A stretch of 64,000 bases of DNA from CBDFMR01 sp965249765 (GTDB taxonomy: Bacteria > Bacteroidota > Bacteroidia > Chitinophagales > Saprospiraceae): the NCBI GenBank assembly GCA_965249765.1, contig CBDFMR010000004.1, positions 124,001 through 188,000 on the forward strand, in the 5' to 3' direction. Every line of letters starts with the position of its first letter. The first letter of the stretch is position 1. This document shows, piece after piece, positions 44,434 to 53,028 of the stretch. The notes beneath the pieces are model-generated. The model saw only the letters and a program-made list of their open reading frames with translations. It ran no database searches and was not told the origin of the DNA. Both the position numbers and the translations under genes were made by a program.

Positions 44434-45513
44434 ATGAGTTCAAAACAGTACCATAAGGTCCATGTCAGAGATGTAATTGACCTTACAAAAGATACCAAGG
44501 GAGTAGTTCTTGATATCCCTGACGAGCTGAAGATGGGATATCAATACACTCAGGGTCAATATCTGAATTTTCGAAAAAACATCAATGGTGAGGAGGTTGT
44601 TAGATCCTACTCTCTATACACATCACCTTCGGAGGGAGAGTGGGCAGTCGCTGTAAAGAGGGTGGAAAATGGAAAATTTTCGGGCTATGTACATGAGGAT
44701 ATGCGACCTGGCGAATCTATCGATGTGATGACTCCAGGAGGTAATTTCTTTGTGGATCTCGATCCCACTAAGTCAAATCGATATGTAGCCTTTGCTGCAG
44801 GTAGTGGGATAACCCCCATCATGTCAATTATCAAGACGACACTTGAGATGGAGGAAGGAAGTGTATTTACCCTGTTTTATGGCAATCGCAAATCCGAGGA
44901 CATTATTTTCAAAGAGGAGTTAAATAATCTGAAGAATGACTATCTGGATCGCTTCCGACTATATCATTTTTTAAGTAAGGAAGATCAAGAGATGGAGCTA
45001 TTCAATGGGAGGATCAGTGATGAGAAGTGTAAGCAGATGGAAGGAACCGTGCTGTTTCCAAATAAGAATGATCATTATTTTCTATGTGGGCCAGGGTCCA
45101 TGATAATGTCAGTCAAGGATTTTCTATTAGATAAAGGAGTAGATAAGTCGCAAATACATTTTGAGTTGTTTAATACCCTAGGATTGGAAACATCCGACGC
45201 TGCGGAAGAAGATGTTGCAAAGACTAGTAGTGAAAATACAGAAGTCACCGTCATATTAGATGGCGAGGTATCAGTTGTCGAGATGCCGCAGGGAGAAGAG
45301 AATATCATAGATACAGGAAATAATTTGGGATTGGACCTTCCGTATAGTTGCAAGGCTGGTGTCTGTTGTACTTGTCGGGCAAAGGTGCTGGAAGGGTCCG
45401 TGCATATGGAGGTCAACTATGCCTTAGAAGAGGATGAGGTAGAGGATGGCTACATTCTCTGTTGCCAGTCGAACCCTACGTCAGCGAAGCTAACGTTAAG
45501 CTTCGATGAGTAA
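44434..45513 (+). CDS. paaE: Phenylacetyl-CoA epoxidase subunit E (reductase)
   Basis: A 359-residue reductase. The N-terminal FAD domain has the RSYSLYTSPSEGEWAVAVKR motif (about residues 50-69). The NAD(P) domain has AAGSGITPIMSIIKTTL (about 120-136) and HYFLCGPGSMI (about 212-222). The C-terminal plant-type 2Fe-2S domain has LPYSCKAGVCCTCRAKVLEG with a final Cys in GYILCCQSN. PaaE passes electrons to the PaaAC oxygenase that epoxidises phenylacetyl-CoA. The stop overlaps the start of the TetR gene by 8 bp. Confidence 0.94.
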   Translation: MSSKQYHKVHVRDVIDLTKDTKGVVLDIPDELKMGYQYTQGQYLNFRKNINGEEVVRSYSLYTSPSEGEWAVAVKRVENGKFSGYVHEDMRPGESIDVMTPGGNFFVDLDPTKSNRYVAFAAGSGITPIMSIIKTTLEMEEGSVFTLFYGNRKSEDIIFKEELNNLKNDYLDRFRLYHFLSKEDQEMELFNGRISDEKCKQMEGTVLFPNKNDHYFLCGPGSMIMSVKDFLLDKGVDKSQIHFELFNTLGLETSDAAEEDVAKTSSENTEVTVILDGEVSVVEMPQGEENIIDTGNNLGLDLPYSCKAGVCCTCRAKVLEGSVHMEVNYALEEDEVEDGYILCCQSNPTSAKLTLSFDE

Positions 45514-46114
45514 TATCAAGTCGGGAAGAAAATCTGAGATAGAGTTAAAGGCTGCCGAGCTGTTTAGCCAGAAAGGTTTTGTGGGTGCATCAATGCGGGA
45601 CCTAGCACAAGAAGTAGGGCTAGAACCTGCCAGTATTTACAGCCATTTCCAATCTAAGGATGACATATTAAAAACCATATGTTTCCGGTGTGCTCATCAA
45701 TTTGTTAAAGGCATTAAAGAGATTAAATCCAAGATTATTCCTGACCATAAAAAACTCATGGAATTGGTGGACCTACATTTAGAGGTGGCAAGTATGGATC
45801 GGTCGTCGAGCATCGTATTCAGTGATGAGTGGAAGCATCTCGAAGATGAAGATTTATCAGAATTCAGAAAGATGAGAAAGAAGTACGAGGATTCGTTTAA
45901 GTCGATACTTCGCAGTGGAATGAAGAATGGTGACATAGTGAAAGCTGATCCAGAAATCATGATGAGGACCATTATTTCTTCCTTACGGTGGGTGTACTTC
46001 TCCGATGTGATCAGTAGCAAGGCCAAATTGGACAGAGTAAAAAATGAGTTGAAGAGAATTATCCTGATGGGAATCGTGTCGGACTCTTGTTTTATGAACA
46101 CTAACGATCGTTAG
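45506..46114 (+). CDS. TetR/AcrR-family regulator of the paa cluster
   Basis: A 202-residue regulator. The HTH at about residues 9-55 reads KAAELFSQKGFVGASMRDLA then VGLEPASIYSHFQSKDDILK, the classic TetR pattern. The C-terminal ligand domain is helical. It sits between paaE and paaA, and both are preceded by the palindrome CTAACnnnnGTTAG, one copy of which overlaps this gene's own stop codon. By analogy with PaaR-type regulators I infer repression relieved by phenylacetyl-CoA; the ligand is not shown by sequence. Confidence 0.88.
   Translation: MSNIKSGRKSEIELKAAELFSQKGFVGASMRDLAQEVGLEPASIYSHFQSKDDILKTICFRCAHQFVKGIKEIKSKIIPDHKKLMELVDLHLEVASMDRSSSIVFSDEWKHLEDEDLSEFRKMRKKYEDSFKSILRSGMKNGDIVKADPEIMMRTIISSLRWVYFSDVISSKAKLDRVKNELKRIILMGIVSDSCFMNTNDR
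46101..46114 (+). promoter_or_regulatory. Predicted TetR operator before paaA
   Basis: The 14-bp palindrome CTAACGATCGTTAG matches the CTAAC-N4-GTTAG site at 44408-44421. It includes the last bases of the tetR gene, including its TAG stop, and lies 47 bp before the paaA start. Confidence 0.65.
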
Positions 46115-46160
46115 GTTTTGAAATAATGTTGTATATTGAATTTTTATTAAACAGTTGAAT

Positions 46161-47102
46161 ATGACTCAGAAATCCATGGAGAATATTTTTCAGACTAGGG
46201 TAGATAATGAAGAAAAGATCGAAGCTCGTGATTGGATGCCTGATGAGTACCGCAAAACATTGATACGTCAGATTTCGCAACATGCGCATTCCGAGATTGT
46301 AGGAATGTTGCCGGAAGGAAACTGGATCTCCAGAGCTCCGTCCCTCAAGAGGAAGTTGATATTACTTGCCAAGGTACAGGATGAAGGCGGACACGGATTA
46401 TACCTTTACTCTGCATGTGAGACTTTAGGTATATCTCGTGAGGTACTGATAGACCAATTGCATGAGGGCAAGGCCAAGTACTCAAGTATATTTAATTACC
46501 CTACGTTAACCTGGGCAGATATTGGCGCGATTGGATGGCTGGTTGATGGAGCTGCTATTATGAATCAAGTGGCATTGTGTAGAACGAGCTATGGCCCTTA
46601 TTCTAGAGGCATGGTCAGAATATGTAAGGAAGAGTCTTTTCATCAGCGACAAGGATTTGATTTATTATTATCGTTAAGTAGAGGATCTGATGAACAGAAG
46701 AGAATGTGTCAGGATGCTATCGATCGATGGTGGTGGCCTTCTTTGATGATGTTTGGTCCTAGCGATAAGGAATCAACTCATTCTGCTCAATCCATGAAGT
46801 GGAAAATTAAGAGAGTAAGTAATGATGAACTGCGACAGCGATTCGTGGACATGACAGTTCCTCAGGCTGCCGTTTTGGGAATGAAATTACCCGATGACAA
46901 TCTTGTTTGGAATGAAGAAAGGGAGCACCATGACTTTGGCGATATAGATTGGGAAGAATTCTGGAACGTTGTAAAAGGAAATGGTCCGTGCAATAAACAA
47001 CGTATAAAGGCAAGAATTGATGCGCATGAAAATGGCGCGTGGGTAAGAGATGCCGCAGTAGCCCATGCCAAGAAACAAAAATCTAAAACTAAACCAGCAT
47101 AA
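46161..47102 (+). CDS. paaA: Phenylacetyl-CoA epoxidase subunit A (oxygenase)
   Basis: A 313-residue di-iron oxygenase subunit with the PaaA pattern: IVGMLPEGNWISRAPSLKRK, LAKVQDEGGHGLYLYSACET (Glu and His iron ligands), YSSIFNYPTLTWADIGAIGW, MVRICKEESFHQRQGFDLLL (second ligand pair) and WWWPSLMMFGPSD. With PaaC it forms the core that epoxidises the ring of phenylacetyl-CoA. I choose ATG at 46161 over TTG at 46155. The stop is 1 bp before the paaB ATG, indicating an operon. Confidence 0.96.
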   Translation: MTQKSMENIFQTRVDNEEKIEARDWMPDEYRKTLIRQISQHAHSEIVGMLPEGNWISRAPSLKRKLILLAKVQDEGGHGLYLYSACETLGISREVLIDQLHEGKAKYSSIFNYPTLTWADIGAIGWLVDGAAIMNQVALCRTSYGPYSRGMVRICKEESFHQRQGFDLLLSLSRGSDEQKRMCQDAIDRWWWPSLMMFGPSDKESTHSAQSMKWKIKRVSNDELRQRFVDMTVPQAAVLGMKLPDDNLVWNEEREHHDFGDIDWEEFWNVVKGNGPCNKQRIKARIDAHENGAWVRDAAVAHAKKQKSKTKPA

Positions 47103-47103
47103 C

Positions 47104-47385
47104 ATGAAAGATTGGCCTCTATTTGAAATATTTATCAGAAGTAAGAATGGACTTTCTCACAAGCACGCAGGTAGTCTACATGCGGCAGATGCTCGGATGG
47201 CAATAGAGAATGCCCGAGACGTATATACACGACGCATGGAGGGTACAAGTCTATGGGTAGTGGAGTCTAAGTATATCACAGCCACTAATCCTACAGAGGA
47301 CGACTCAATGTTTGATCCTGCAGAAGACAAGATATACCGACACCCCACATTCTATGATCTTCCTGATGCAGTAAAACATATGTAA
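47104..47385 (+). CDS. paaB: Phenylacetyl-CoA epoxidase subunit B
   Basis: A 93-residue protein: WPLFEIFIRSKNGLSHKHAG, AADARMAIENARDVYTRR and EGTSLWVVESKYITA, typical of PaaB and of normal length. PaaB bridges two PaaAC units; it is structural and lacks a cofactor. I choose ATG at 47104 immediately after paaA; a longer frame starting inside paaA has no family support. The stop shares one base with the paaC start. Confidence 0.94.
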   Translation: MKDWPLFEIFIRSKNGLSHKHAGSLHAADARMAIENARDVYTRRMEGTSLWVVESKYITATNPTEDDSMFDPAEDKIYRHPTFYDLPDAVKHM

Positions 47386-48134
47386 TGGAAGTACTATTAA
47401 AAAGTTACATCTTACAAATTGCAGACAATGCTATGATCCATGGTCAACGTCTAGGTGAATGGTGTGGTCATGGTCCTGCAATAGAACCTGACATCGCATT
47501 GACAAATATTGCACTCGACGAGATTGGACTTGCAAAAAATCTTTATTCGATGCTTGCTGAGAGAGAGGGTGGTGGTAAGACAGAAGACACCTATCCTTCT
47601 ACGCGTGACGCTCGAGAATGGAGAAACGTACAATTGCTTGAGCAACCCAATGGTCATTTTGGCCATACGATTATGAAGCAGTTTTTATATGACAGTTTTC
47701 AGTGTGAGCTACTAAGTGACCTCCAAAGCTGTAAAGATGAAGGTCTTGCAGCTATTGCTGCCAAGAGTCTCAAAGAGTCCCTATATCATTTTAAATTTTC
47801 AAAAAACTGGCTTGTAAGACTTGGCGATGGCACCGAGGAGAGTCACCAGAAAATGACTGATGCATTGCAGGACTTGTGGATGTATAGTGAAGAGTTATTT
47901 ATGCCTTCTGACGCCGATACTTGGGCTTCCGATTCATTGGGTGTTGACTTGCAATCCGTTAAAGAACGGACAATGGATCGAGTCACAAAGGGTATTTCAG
48001 AAGCAACACTTGCTGTTCCTGAGCCTGAGTGGATGCAAAGTGGCGGAAAAGATGGGCTACATACAGAGTATCTGGGATTTATCCTTACGGAATTGCAATA
48101 CATGCAGAGGGCCTATCCTGGCTTAGAGTGGTAA
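47385..48134 (+). CDS. paaC: Phenylacetyl-CoA epoxidase subunit C
   Basis: A 249-residue helical protein with MIHGQRLGEWCGHGPAIEPD, IALTNIALDEIGLAKNLYSM, PNGHFGHTIMKQFLYDSF and HFKFSKNWLVRLGDGTEESH, the PaaC pattern. It resembles PaaA structurally but in known enzymes is the non-catalytic structural partner. The ATG overlaps the paaB stop (one shared base), giving strong coupling. The stop is 3 bp before paaD. Confidence 0.95.
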   Translation: MEVLLKSYILQIADNAMIHGQRLGEWCGHGPAIEPDIALTNIALDEIGLAKNLYSMLAEREGGGKTEDTYPSTRDAREWRNVQLLEQPNGHFGHTIMKQFLYDSFQCELLSDLQSCKDEGLAAIAAKSLKESLYHFKFSKNWLVRLGDGTEESHQKMTDALQDLWMYSEELFMPSDADTWASDSLGVDLQSVKERTMDRVTKGISEATLAVPEPEWMQSGGKDGLHTEYLGFILTELQYMQRAYPGLEW

Positions 48135-48137
48135 ATC

Positions 48138-48626
48138 ATGATCCTTGAGAAATCATCAGATCTTTATCAACTGGTATCATCCGTTGTGGATCCTGAGGTG
48201 CCGGTTCTCACGATTGAGGATCTTGGAGTATTAAGAAATGTTGAAAACACTAATGGTAGAATAATAGTGACCATTACGCCTACCTATGTAGGATGTCCAG
48301 CCATGGAATTGTTTACCATGAATATCAAATCACTATTGATGGAATCAGGTTATCAAGATGTAGAAATCGATCTTGTACTCAGCCCGGCCTGGTCATCGGA
48401 CTGGATAAGTGAAGAAGGAAAAAGAAAACTCAAAGAATATGGGATTGCTCCTCCTGCGGGTAAGGCAAGTCGCATCGCTGCTATGATGGATGAAGTCCAG
48501 ATATCATGTCCTCATTGTGATTCGACAGATACAGAAGTTATAAGTGAATTTGGATCTACAGCCTGCAAGTCTCTCTATCGATGTAAGTCATGCTTAGAGC
48601 CATTTGACTATTTCAAATGTCACTAA
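48138..48626 (+). CDS. paaD: PaaD, Fe-S/metal maturation factor of the phenylacetate epoxidase
   Basis: A 162-residue protein with an N-terminal MIP18/DUF59 domain (LVSSVVDPEVPVLTIEDLGV, then TPTYVGCPAMELF). The C-terminal zinc-ribbon-like part contains ISCPHCDSTDTE and YRCKSCLEPF. PaaD is needed for assembly or maturation of the epoxidase and not for catalysis itself. It is the last gene of the paaABCD block; the next gene (rhlE) converges on it. Confidence 0.93.
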   Translation: MILEKSSDLYQLVSSVVDPEVPVLTIEDLGVLRNVENTNGRIIVTITPTYVGCPAMELFTMNIKSLLMESGYQDVEIDLVLSPAWSSDWISEEGKRKLKEYGIAPPAGKASRIAAMMDEVQISCPHCDSTDTEVISEFGSTACKSLYRCKSCLEPFDYFKCH

Positions 48627-48650
48627 TTACCTCCTTCTACTTCCCGATCT

Positions 48651-49895
48651 CTACCTAGCTCGGTCTTTCTTTCTATTTGCAAAAAACTCCTGCTTGCGAC
48701 GTTGCTTTTCCTTATTCCACTCTTTTTTCTCTTTGTCGGTCATAGGCTTCTCAGTCTGTGGATATGGTGTATCATTTATCACATTTATCTTCTGCTTGAT
48801 GAGTTTCTCGATATCTCTGATGTATGCATTTTCTTCAGGTTCGCATATCGATATGGCTACCCCGGATTCACCTGCACGACCTGACCTTCCTATACGATGG
48901 ACATATGTCTCAGCCACATTGGGGATGTCATAATTGATGACATACTCCAGATTTTTAATGTCAATACCTCGAGCCGCTATATCTGTTGCCACAAGAATTC
49001 TTATTGCTCCGTCTTTAAACAGCTTCAGTGCCTTTTGACGTTGATTCTGTGCCTTATCGCCGTGGATTGCCAGAGCTTGGACTTTTGCTTTTTTAAGATT
49101 ACGAACTATCCGGTCGGCACCATGCTTGGTCCTGCTAAAAAGAAGTACCTGATTGATAGATTGATCCTTGAGGATATGCAATAGTAATTCCTTCTTTAAA
49201 TCACGATTGGTAAAGTAAACATATTGCTGTACCGTCTCTGCGGCGGATGATACGGCGCTTACTTCTATTCGTACAGGCTGATGCAGGATGTTGTCAGATA
49301 GTTTTACAATATCGGATGGCATGGTAGCTGAGAAAAACAACGACTGTCTTTTTTTCGGAAGTAACTTGAGGAGTTTCCTGATGTCATTTATGAATCCCAT
49401 GTCTAGCATACGATCAGCTTCATCAAGAACAAAGATCTTTACATCACTTAGACTAATGTATCCTTGATCTATCAAATCCAATAATCTACCAGGTGTAGCA
49501 ACTAAAATGTGGACCCCTTTTTTCAGTGCTTGAACTTGTTGATGTTGTTTTACACCTCCAAAGATCACCGTATGGCGAATGGACGTAAATTCGCTATATG
49601 CCGCTATGTTTTCATCTATCTGTATGGCTAACTCCCGTGTAGGAGTAACTATAAGTGACCTTATCTTCACGTCTTCGTTGCGTCTAACATCTATTTTACT
49701 TATTAACTGTATGATAGGTATTGCGAATGCCGCAGTCTTACCAGTACCCGTCTGAGCACTGCCAAGAATGTCTCTTCTCTGTAAGACAACAGGTATCGCT
49801 TTCTCCTGTATCTCCGTAGGAGATTCATAGTTCTTTTTTTCCAATGCCTTTAAGATGGGAGGCATCACCCCTAATTTTTTAAAACTCATATTCAT
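48651..49895 (-). CDS. rhlE: DEAD-box RNA helicase, RhlE-like
   Basis: A 414-residue helicase with every core motif visible: GSAQTGTGKTAAFAIPI (motif I, about residues 45-61), TPTRELAIQ (Ia), VATPGRLLDLI (Ib), VLDEADRMLDMGF (II), FFSATMP (III), VATDIAARGIDI (V) and YVHRIGRSGRAGE (VI). The short basic C-terminal tail (KEKKEWNKEKQRRKQEFF) is typical of RhlE-type cold-shock or ribosome-assembly helicases. The cold-shock protein gene just upstream in the same direction (about 95 bp away) suggests shared regulation. Confidence 0.95.
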   Translation of the reverse strand: MNMSFKKLGVMPPILKALEKKNYESPTEIQEKAIPVVLQRRDILGSAQTGTGKTAAFAIPIIQLISKIDVRRNEDVKIRSLIVTPTRELAIQIDENIAAYSEFTSIRHTVIFGGVKQHQQVQALKKGVHILVATPGRLLDLIDQGYISLSDVKIFVLDEADRMLDMGFINDIRKLLKLLPKKRQSLFFSATMPSDIVKLSDNILHQPVRIEVSAVSSAAETVQQYVYFTNRDLKKELLLHILKDQSINQVLLFSRTKHGADRIVRNLKKAKVQALAIHGDKAQNQRQKALKLFKDGAIRILVATDIAARGIDIKNLEYVINYDIPNVAETYVHRIGRSGRAGESGVAISICEPEENAYIRDIEKLIKQKINVINDTPYPQTEKPMTDKEKKEWNKEKQRRKQEFFANRKKDRAR

Positions 49896-49990
49896 GTATG
49901 TATATAATCCTAAGACTCATGTTCTTTAATCTCTGGTGAAATACCAGAAGATAAGTTAGAATCAGGTGGGTTAAAATTGGAAAGTAAATT

Positions 49991-50446
49991 TTACTTGAGG
50001 GTTACCTCTATGGCATTCATCCCTTTAGGTCCTCTTTCTACTTTGAAAGTAACTTTATTATTCTCTTTCAATGGACCTTGGCAGTTATTGATATGGACAA
50101 AGACGCTATCACCAGAGTCATCTTCTATGATGAAACCATAGCCTTTTTCTTCGTCGAAAAACTTGACTCTTCCCGTTCTTGCTGTGTCATTTGAGAGTAC
50201 TTCTCTTGAAGGCATGCTTAGGTCAATGTCTGAGGCCTTGATTATTTTCTTTTTCTTTGGGTCGGGTGGTGTCTCGCTTAGATGTCCATTCTCATCTATG
50301 TACAGAAGTTGCTCTTCAAAAGTCTTCTTTCCTTGAGCTTCTCTCTCGAGTTTTCTCTGCTCTCGTTTCTCCAGCTTATCTTGCTTCCTTTTCCGTTTTT
50401 TCTTTTCTCTTTCTTTCTTATTAAATGTCTGTTGTGATTTACCCAT
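49991..50446 (-). CDS. Cold-shock-domain protein with charged N-terminal extension
   Basis: A 151-residue protein. Residues 1-50 are a Lys/Arg/Glu-rich, probably helical extension (KEREKKKRKRKQDKLEKREQ). The C-terminal ~65 residues form a cold-shock domain with RNP1 (EKGYGFIIED, about residues 100-109) and RNP2 (DSVFVHINN, about 112-120). It would bind single-stranded RNA. Pairing with the adjacent RhlE helicase is a common Bacteroidota cold-response arrangement. Confidence 0.9.
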   Translation of the reverse strand: MGKSQQTFNKKEREKKKRKRKQDKLEKREQRKLEREAQGKKTFEEQLLYIDENGHLSETPPDPKKKKIIKASDIDLSMPSREVLSNDTARTGRVKFFDEEKGYGFIIEDDSGDSVFVHINNCQGPLKENNKVTFKVERGPKGMNAIEVTLK

Positions 50447-50616
50447 ATATTATATTTTTATTTACCGCTAGCTTTCATGATGATCGGTAAACAAAATTGA
50501 GAATACCTTCAATGTCAGCGCAAACGTATTATTGAACAGCAAAGATAATAAATTCAAAAACTTGACCTATCAGACCTTGCTCTAGGTGTGCATAACAAAT
50601 TGCACTTTCCTTGTAC
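50447..50616. other. Upstream region of the cold-shock gene
   Basis: About 170 bp with no ORF; it probably holds the promoter and a long 5' leader of the cold-shock gene. No specific motif could be assigned. Confidence 0.3.
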
Positions 50617-51223
50617 TCAGGCCGCTGCGGCTATAATCCTGCTTACTGTCGACCTTGCATTACTTTTTTTGTAGCACCTTAAGTTTGCAATAGCCTGGGC
50701 TCCTTTTATTGACCATATTTGACCAGATAGTTTCAGTCGTTGTTGAATGACGCTGCGATGTGCTGACTCTATTGGTCCTGAACCTATCAATAAACCTTTG
50801 TCTTTGTATATTTTGTAAAGCATCCATACCACTCGCTTACTCTCTGAAATTGTTTGGCACTCAAGTCAATGCCCAATAGTCTCTCTAGTATTTGAGAAGC
50901 ATCCTCAAATACAGACCCCTGTGATAATAAGCATATCAAAGACTGCATATACATGCTCATCTTAAATGCCTGATGTTGTAACAAATGATCTTTCTTTAGA
51001 TCAATGCGCCCAAATATGGTCAATACTTTTTTTTTGCATTACGATCCTTGGGCAACTTGCCGCGGCTATTGGTTAACATACTTCGCCCTATTCGCAAGGT
51101 TCGCTCAAATAAATCCTTCTCATACTCATAGGCATCCGTCATCTTAGGTTCTATCTCCAGCCATGCATCTACTTCTGCTTCTACTGTTATCAGGATGGAC
51201 TGCTTTATTTGTTCTTTGTCCAT
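50617..51223 (-). pseudogene. ISKra4-like transposase, internally deleted
   Basis: The N-terminal part is present (51223 leftward: ITVEAEVDAWLEIEPKMTDA, ERTLRIGRSMLTNSRGKLPK), followed after a frame break by FGRIDLKKDHLLQHQAF and LLGIDLSAKQFQRVSEWYG. It then jumps to the C-terminal KDKGLLIGSGPIESAHRSVI and AIANLRCYKKSNARST. The central catalytic region, which is the part retained in the remnant at 40390-40976, is missing. The two remnants are therefore complementary deletions of related elements. Confidence 0.82.
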
Positions 51224-51258
51224 TTCCTGTTAGGTTTTATCTATAACGTTGTATCTGC

Positions 51259-51471
51259 ATTTTGTCATTCACCCTACAAGACAAATACCTGTTGTTGAAA
51301 AGAGGGGTTATAGAATCTGTATTTGACATCATGTCTGCTATTTGTGATATTGATCATTCTAGACATAGATCCCCTGCCAATGCTTTTACTCATCTGTTTT
51401 CTGGCTTGATCGCTTATTCTTATCTTGATAAACTCCCATCTATTTTTAAAAGAAAATTACAACTCTCTTGA
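51259..51471 (+). pseudogene. IS982-family transposase, C-terminal fragment
   Basis: KRGVIESVFDIMSAICDIDH followed by SRHRSPANAFTHLFSGLIAY is the C-terminal region of IS982 transposases (the catalytic Glu in IESV). The N-terminal two thirds are missing. It is related to, but not the same as, the intact IS982 at 11538-12584. Confidence 0.82.
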
Positions 51472-51537
51472 CCCCAAACTCACGTTAGGGATTATTTCGG
51501 AAGTACCTCGAAGGACAAAAAAAATACGCTTGAGTAG

Positions 51538-51897
51538 TTGATTTCTGGAGGGGAAACTGCCATAGGAATATTGGACAGTATGTACACAGAAAAGACAGTT
51601 AAAATTGCAAAGATACCTGTCAAAACTTACGAAGTCGGGTATACATTTAAAGTAGATGAAAAGGTATTTTCGGGCGTAAAAACGCTTAAAAATCCTCCGA
51701 CCGAGCCTATTTTAGTGGTTAAGTATATGCCAAGTGACCCATCCATAAATGCTGCTAATCCAGAGGAAGAGCTATCCACCTTGGGTGAAAATGAAGGAGT
51801 AACAAGTACTTTGTTAATAGGTTTGGGGCTTATTCTAGCTGGTTTTGGATTGGGCTACTTCAGATTCAGAAAGTCTAAAAAGGTAAATACAGCCTAA
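51538..51897 (+). CDS. Hypothetical membrane-anchored protein (DUF3592-like), probably 5'-truncated
   Basis: 119 readable codons starting at TTG. The first part reads GETAIGILDSMYTEKTVKIA then TYEVGYTFKVDEKVFSGVKT and ILVVKYMPSDPSINAANPEE, the extracytoplasmic beta-rich pattern of DUF3592-like proteins. A single C-terminal helix (TSTLLIGLGLILAGFGLGYF) and a basic tail follow. Such proteins usually have an N-terminal helix as well. Here sequence upstream of the TTG is IS982 debris, so the 5' end was probably lost. Function unknown. Confidence 0.55.
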   Translation: MISGGETAIGILDSMYTEKTVKIAKIPVKTYEVGYTFKVDEKVFSGVKTLKNPPTEPILVVKYMPSDPSINAANPEEELSTLGENEGVTSTLLIGLGLILAGFGLGYFRFRKSKKVNTA

Positions 51898-51912
51898 CAA
51901 CATCTACTGTAC

Positions 51913-52464
51913 CTAGAATTTCCTTCCAGATGGAATTGTTCTAGTTCTAGTGGGCATTGACGTTCTAGTCGATTTATGAAAACTAATCTCAGTCGACTGA
52001 GCACACGGAGCATTTGCATCGGGAGTGAAAGTGTTTTTCATAAATGATGTAGCGAGCTTGTTCCGTGTACTTATTGAAGGAGCCGGGTCATTTAAGAATT
52101 TTATATTCAAAACGAGAATTCGGCCATCTCTGTCAATAGCTGCTTTGAACTTGACTTCGACACCAGACTTCACATTTTTCAATGATACGGAGGTTAATAT
52201 TTTTTTGAGATCTGTTCTTGCAACTGATCTTCCATCGGGATTTTCCTAAAACGGAACGCATTCGTCCGACTCTATATACTCAATGATGTTGTCGAGTTTC
52301 CACAGTACAGTAGAGTCACAAGTTGCGAGGTAGCTAGGGGCGTGATGCGATATGTAGTATGATTTATACAAGTCATACCCTTGTTTGAGACCGTTTTTAC
52401 TTGTCCCACATCCCATGACGATGAAAGCTAGCAATGGAATGAAATTTCTTCCTTTATTCTTCAT
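51913..52464 (-). pseudogene. Small lipoprotein with in-frame stop, paralogue of the next gene
   Basis: The frame starts with a lipoprotein signal (FIPLLAFIVMGCGTSKNG), continues YLATCDSTVLWKLDNIIEYI and meets TAG at 52246-52248. The same frame then runs on (ENPDGRSVARTDLKKILTSV, FKAAIDRDGRILVLNIKFLN) to 51913. Over its length it aligns with the intact neighbour at 52483-53004 (CDSSINWTNETIVQYLRSES; IAVSIDRNGLIKSRYLESNS). It is a diverged tandem duplicate broken by one nonsense codon. No known family. Confidence 0.7.
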
Positions 52465-52482
52465 AATGTTTTATTGCCTTGA

Positions 52483-53004
52483 TTATCTTCTATGAAGTTT
52501 ATTTAGGCTGGTTACATCTATATTAATTTTGATCTTACTACACTCAAGACAACAAGCTTCAGATTTGGGTTCAAACCTGTAAGCCATCACAGCTTTGATT
52601 AGTTTTTCTTTGTCGCGATAGTTCAATTGGCCAGAGTTACTTTCAAGATATCTTGATTTTATCAATCCGTTTCTATCTATAGATACAGCAATAGTAGCCT
52701 TAAAGGAATATCTTATGATTTCTAGAATTTCTTGCACATTGCGAAATGTAACGTTACGATCATCCACAGAATTTCCGTGATCGACTGGACAGCAGCTTTC
52801 AGATCGAAGATATTGAACGATTGTCTCATTCGTCCAATTGATGGATGAGTCGCATGCTGACTTGTATTTTACGAGATCATCCGCAAGATAGAACTTGTCA
52901 TAATTAGTAACGCCACGTGCATTTTTAGATGTGGTGCAGGAGGAAAATATCACGAGCATGGAAAGAATCGATACCAAGACTTGAATTTTTTGAAGGCAAT
53001 TCAT
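52483..53004 (-). CDS. Small Cys-containing lipoprotein of unknown function
   Basis: A 173-residue protein with a lipoprotein signal (VLVSILSMLVIFSSCTTSKN, Cys about residue 23). It contains SACDSSINWTNETIVQYLRS, a Cys pair (SESCCPVDHG) and a later FEPKSEACCLECSKIKINID, so several disulfides are possible. The VSIDRNGLI segment resembles the TonB-C-like or energy-transduction protein strands seen in many Bacteroidota lipoproteins, but I do not claim that family. It is the intact member of a tandem pair and diverges from paaG across a 24-bp gap. Confidence 0.6.
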   Translation of the reverse strand: MNCLQKIQVLVSILSMLVIFSSCTTSKNARGVTNYDKFYLADDLVKYKSACDSSINWTNETIVQYLRSESCCPVDHGNSVDDRNVTFRNVQEILEIIRYSFKATIAVSIDRNGLIKSRYLESNSGQLNYRDKEKLIKAVMAYRFEPKSEACCLECSKIKINIDVTSLNKLHRR

Positions 53005-53028
53005 ACGGTTTTATAATATCTTTACAAA

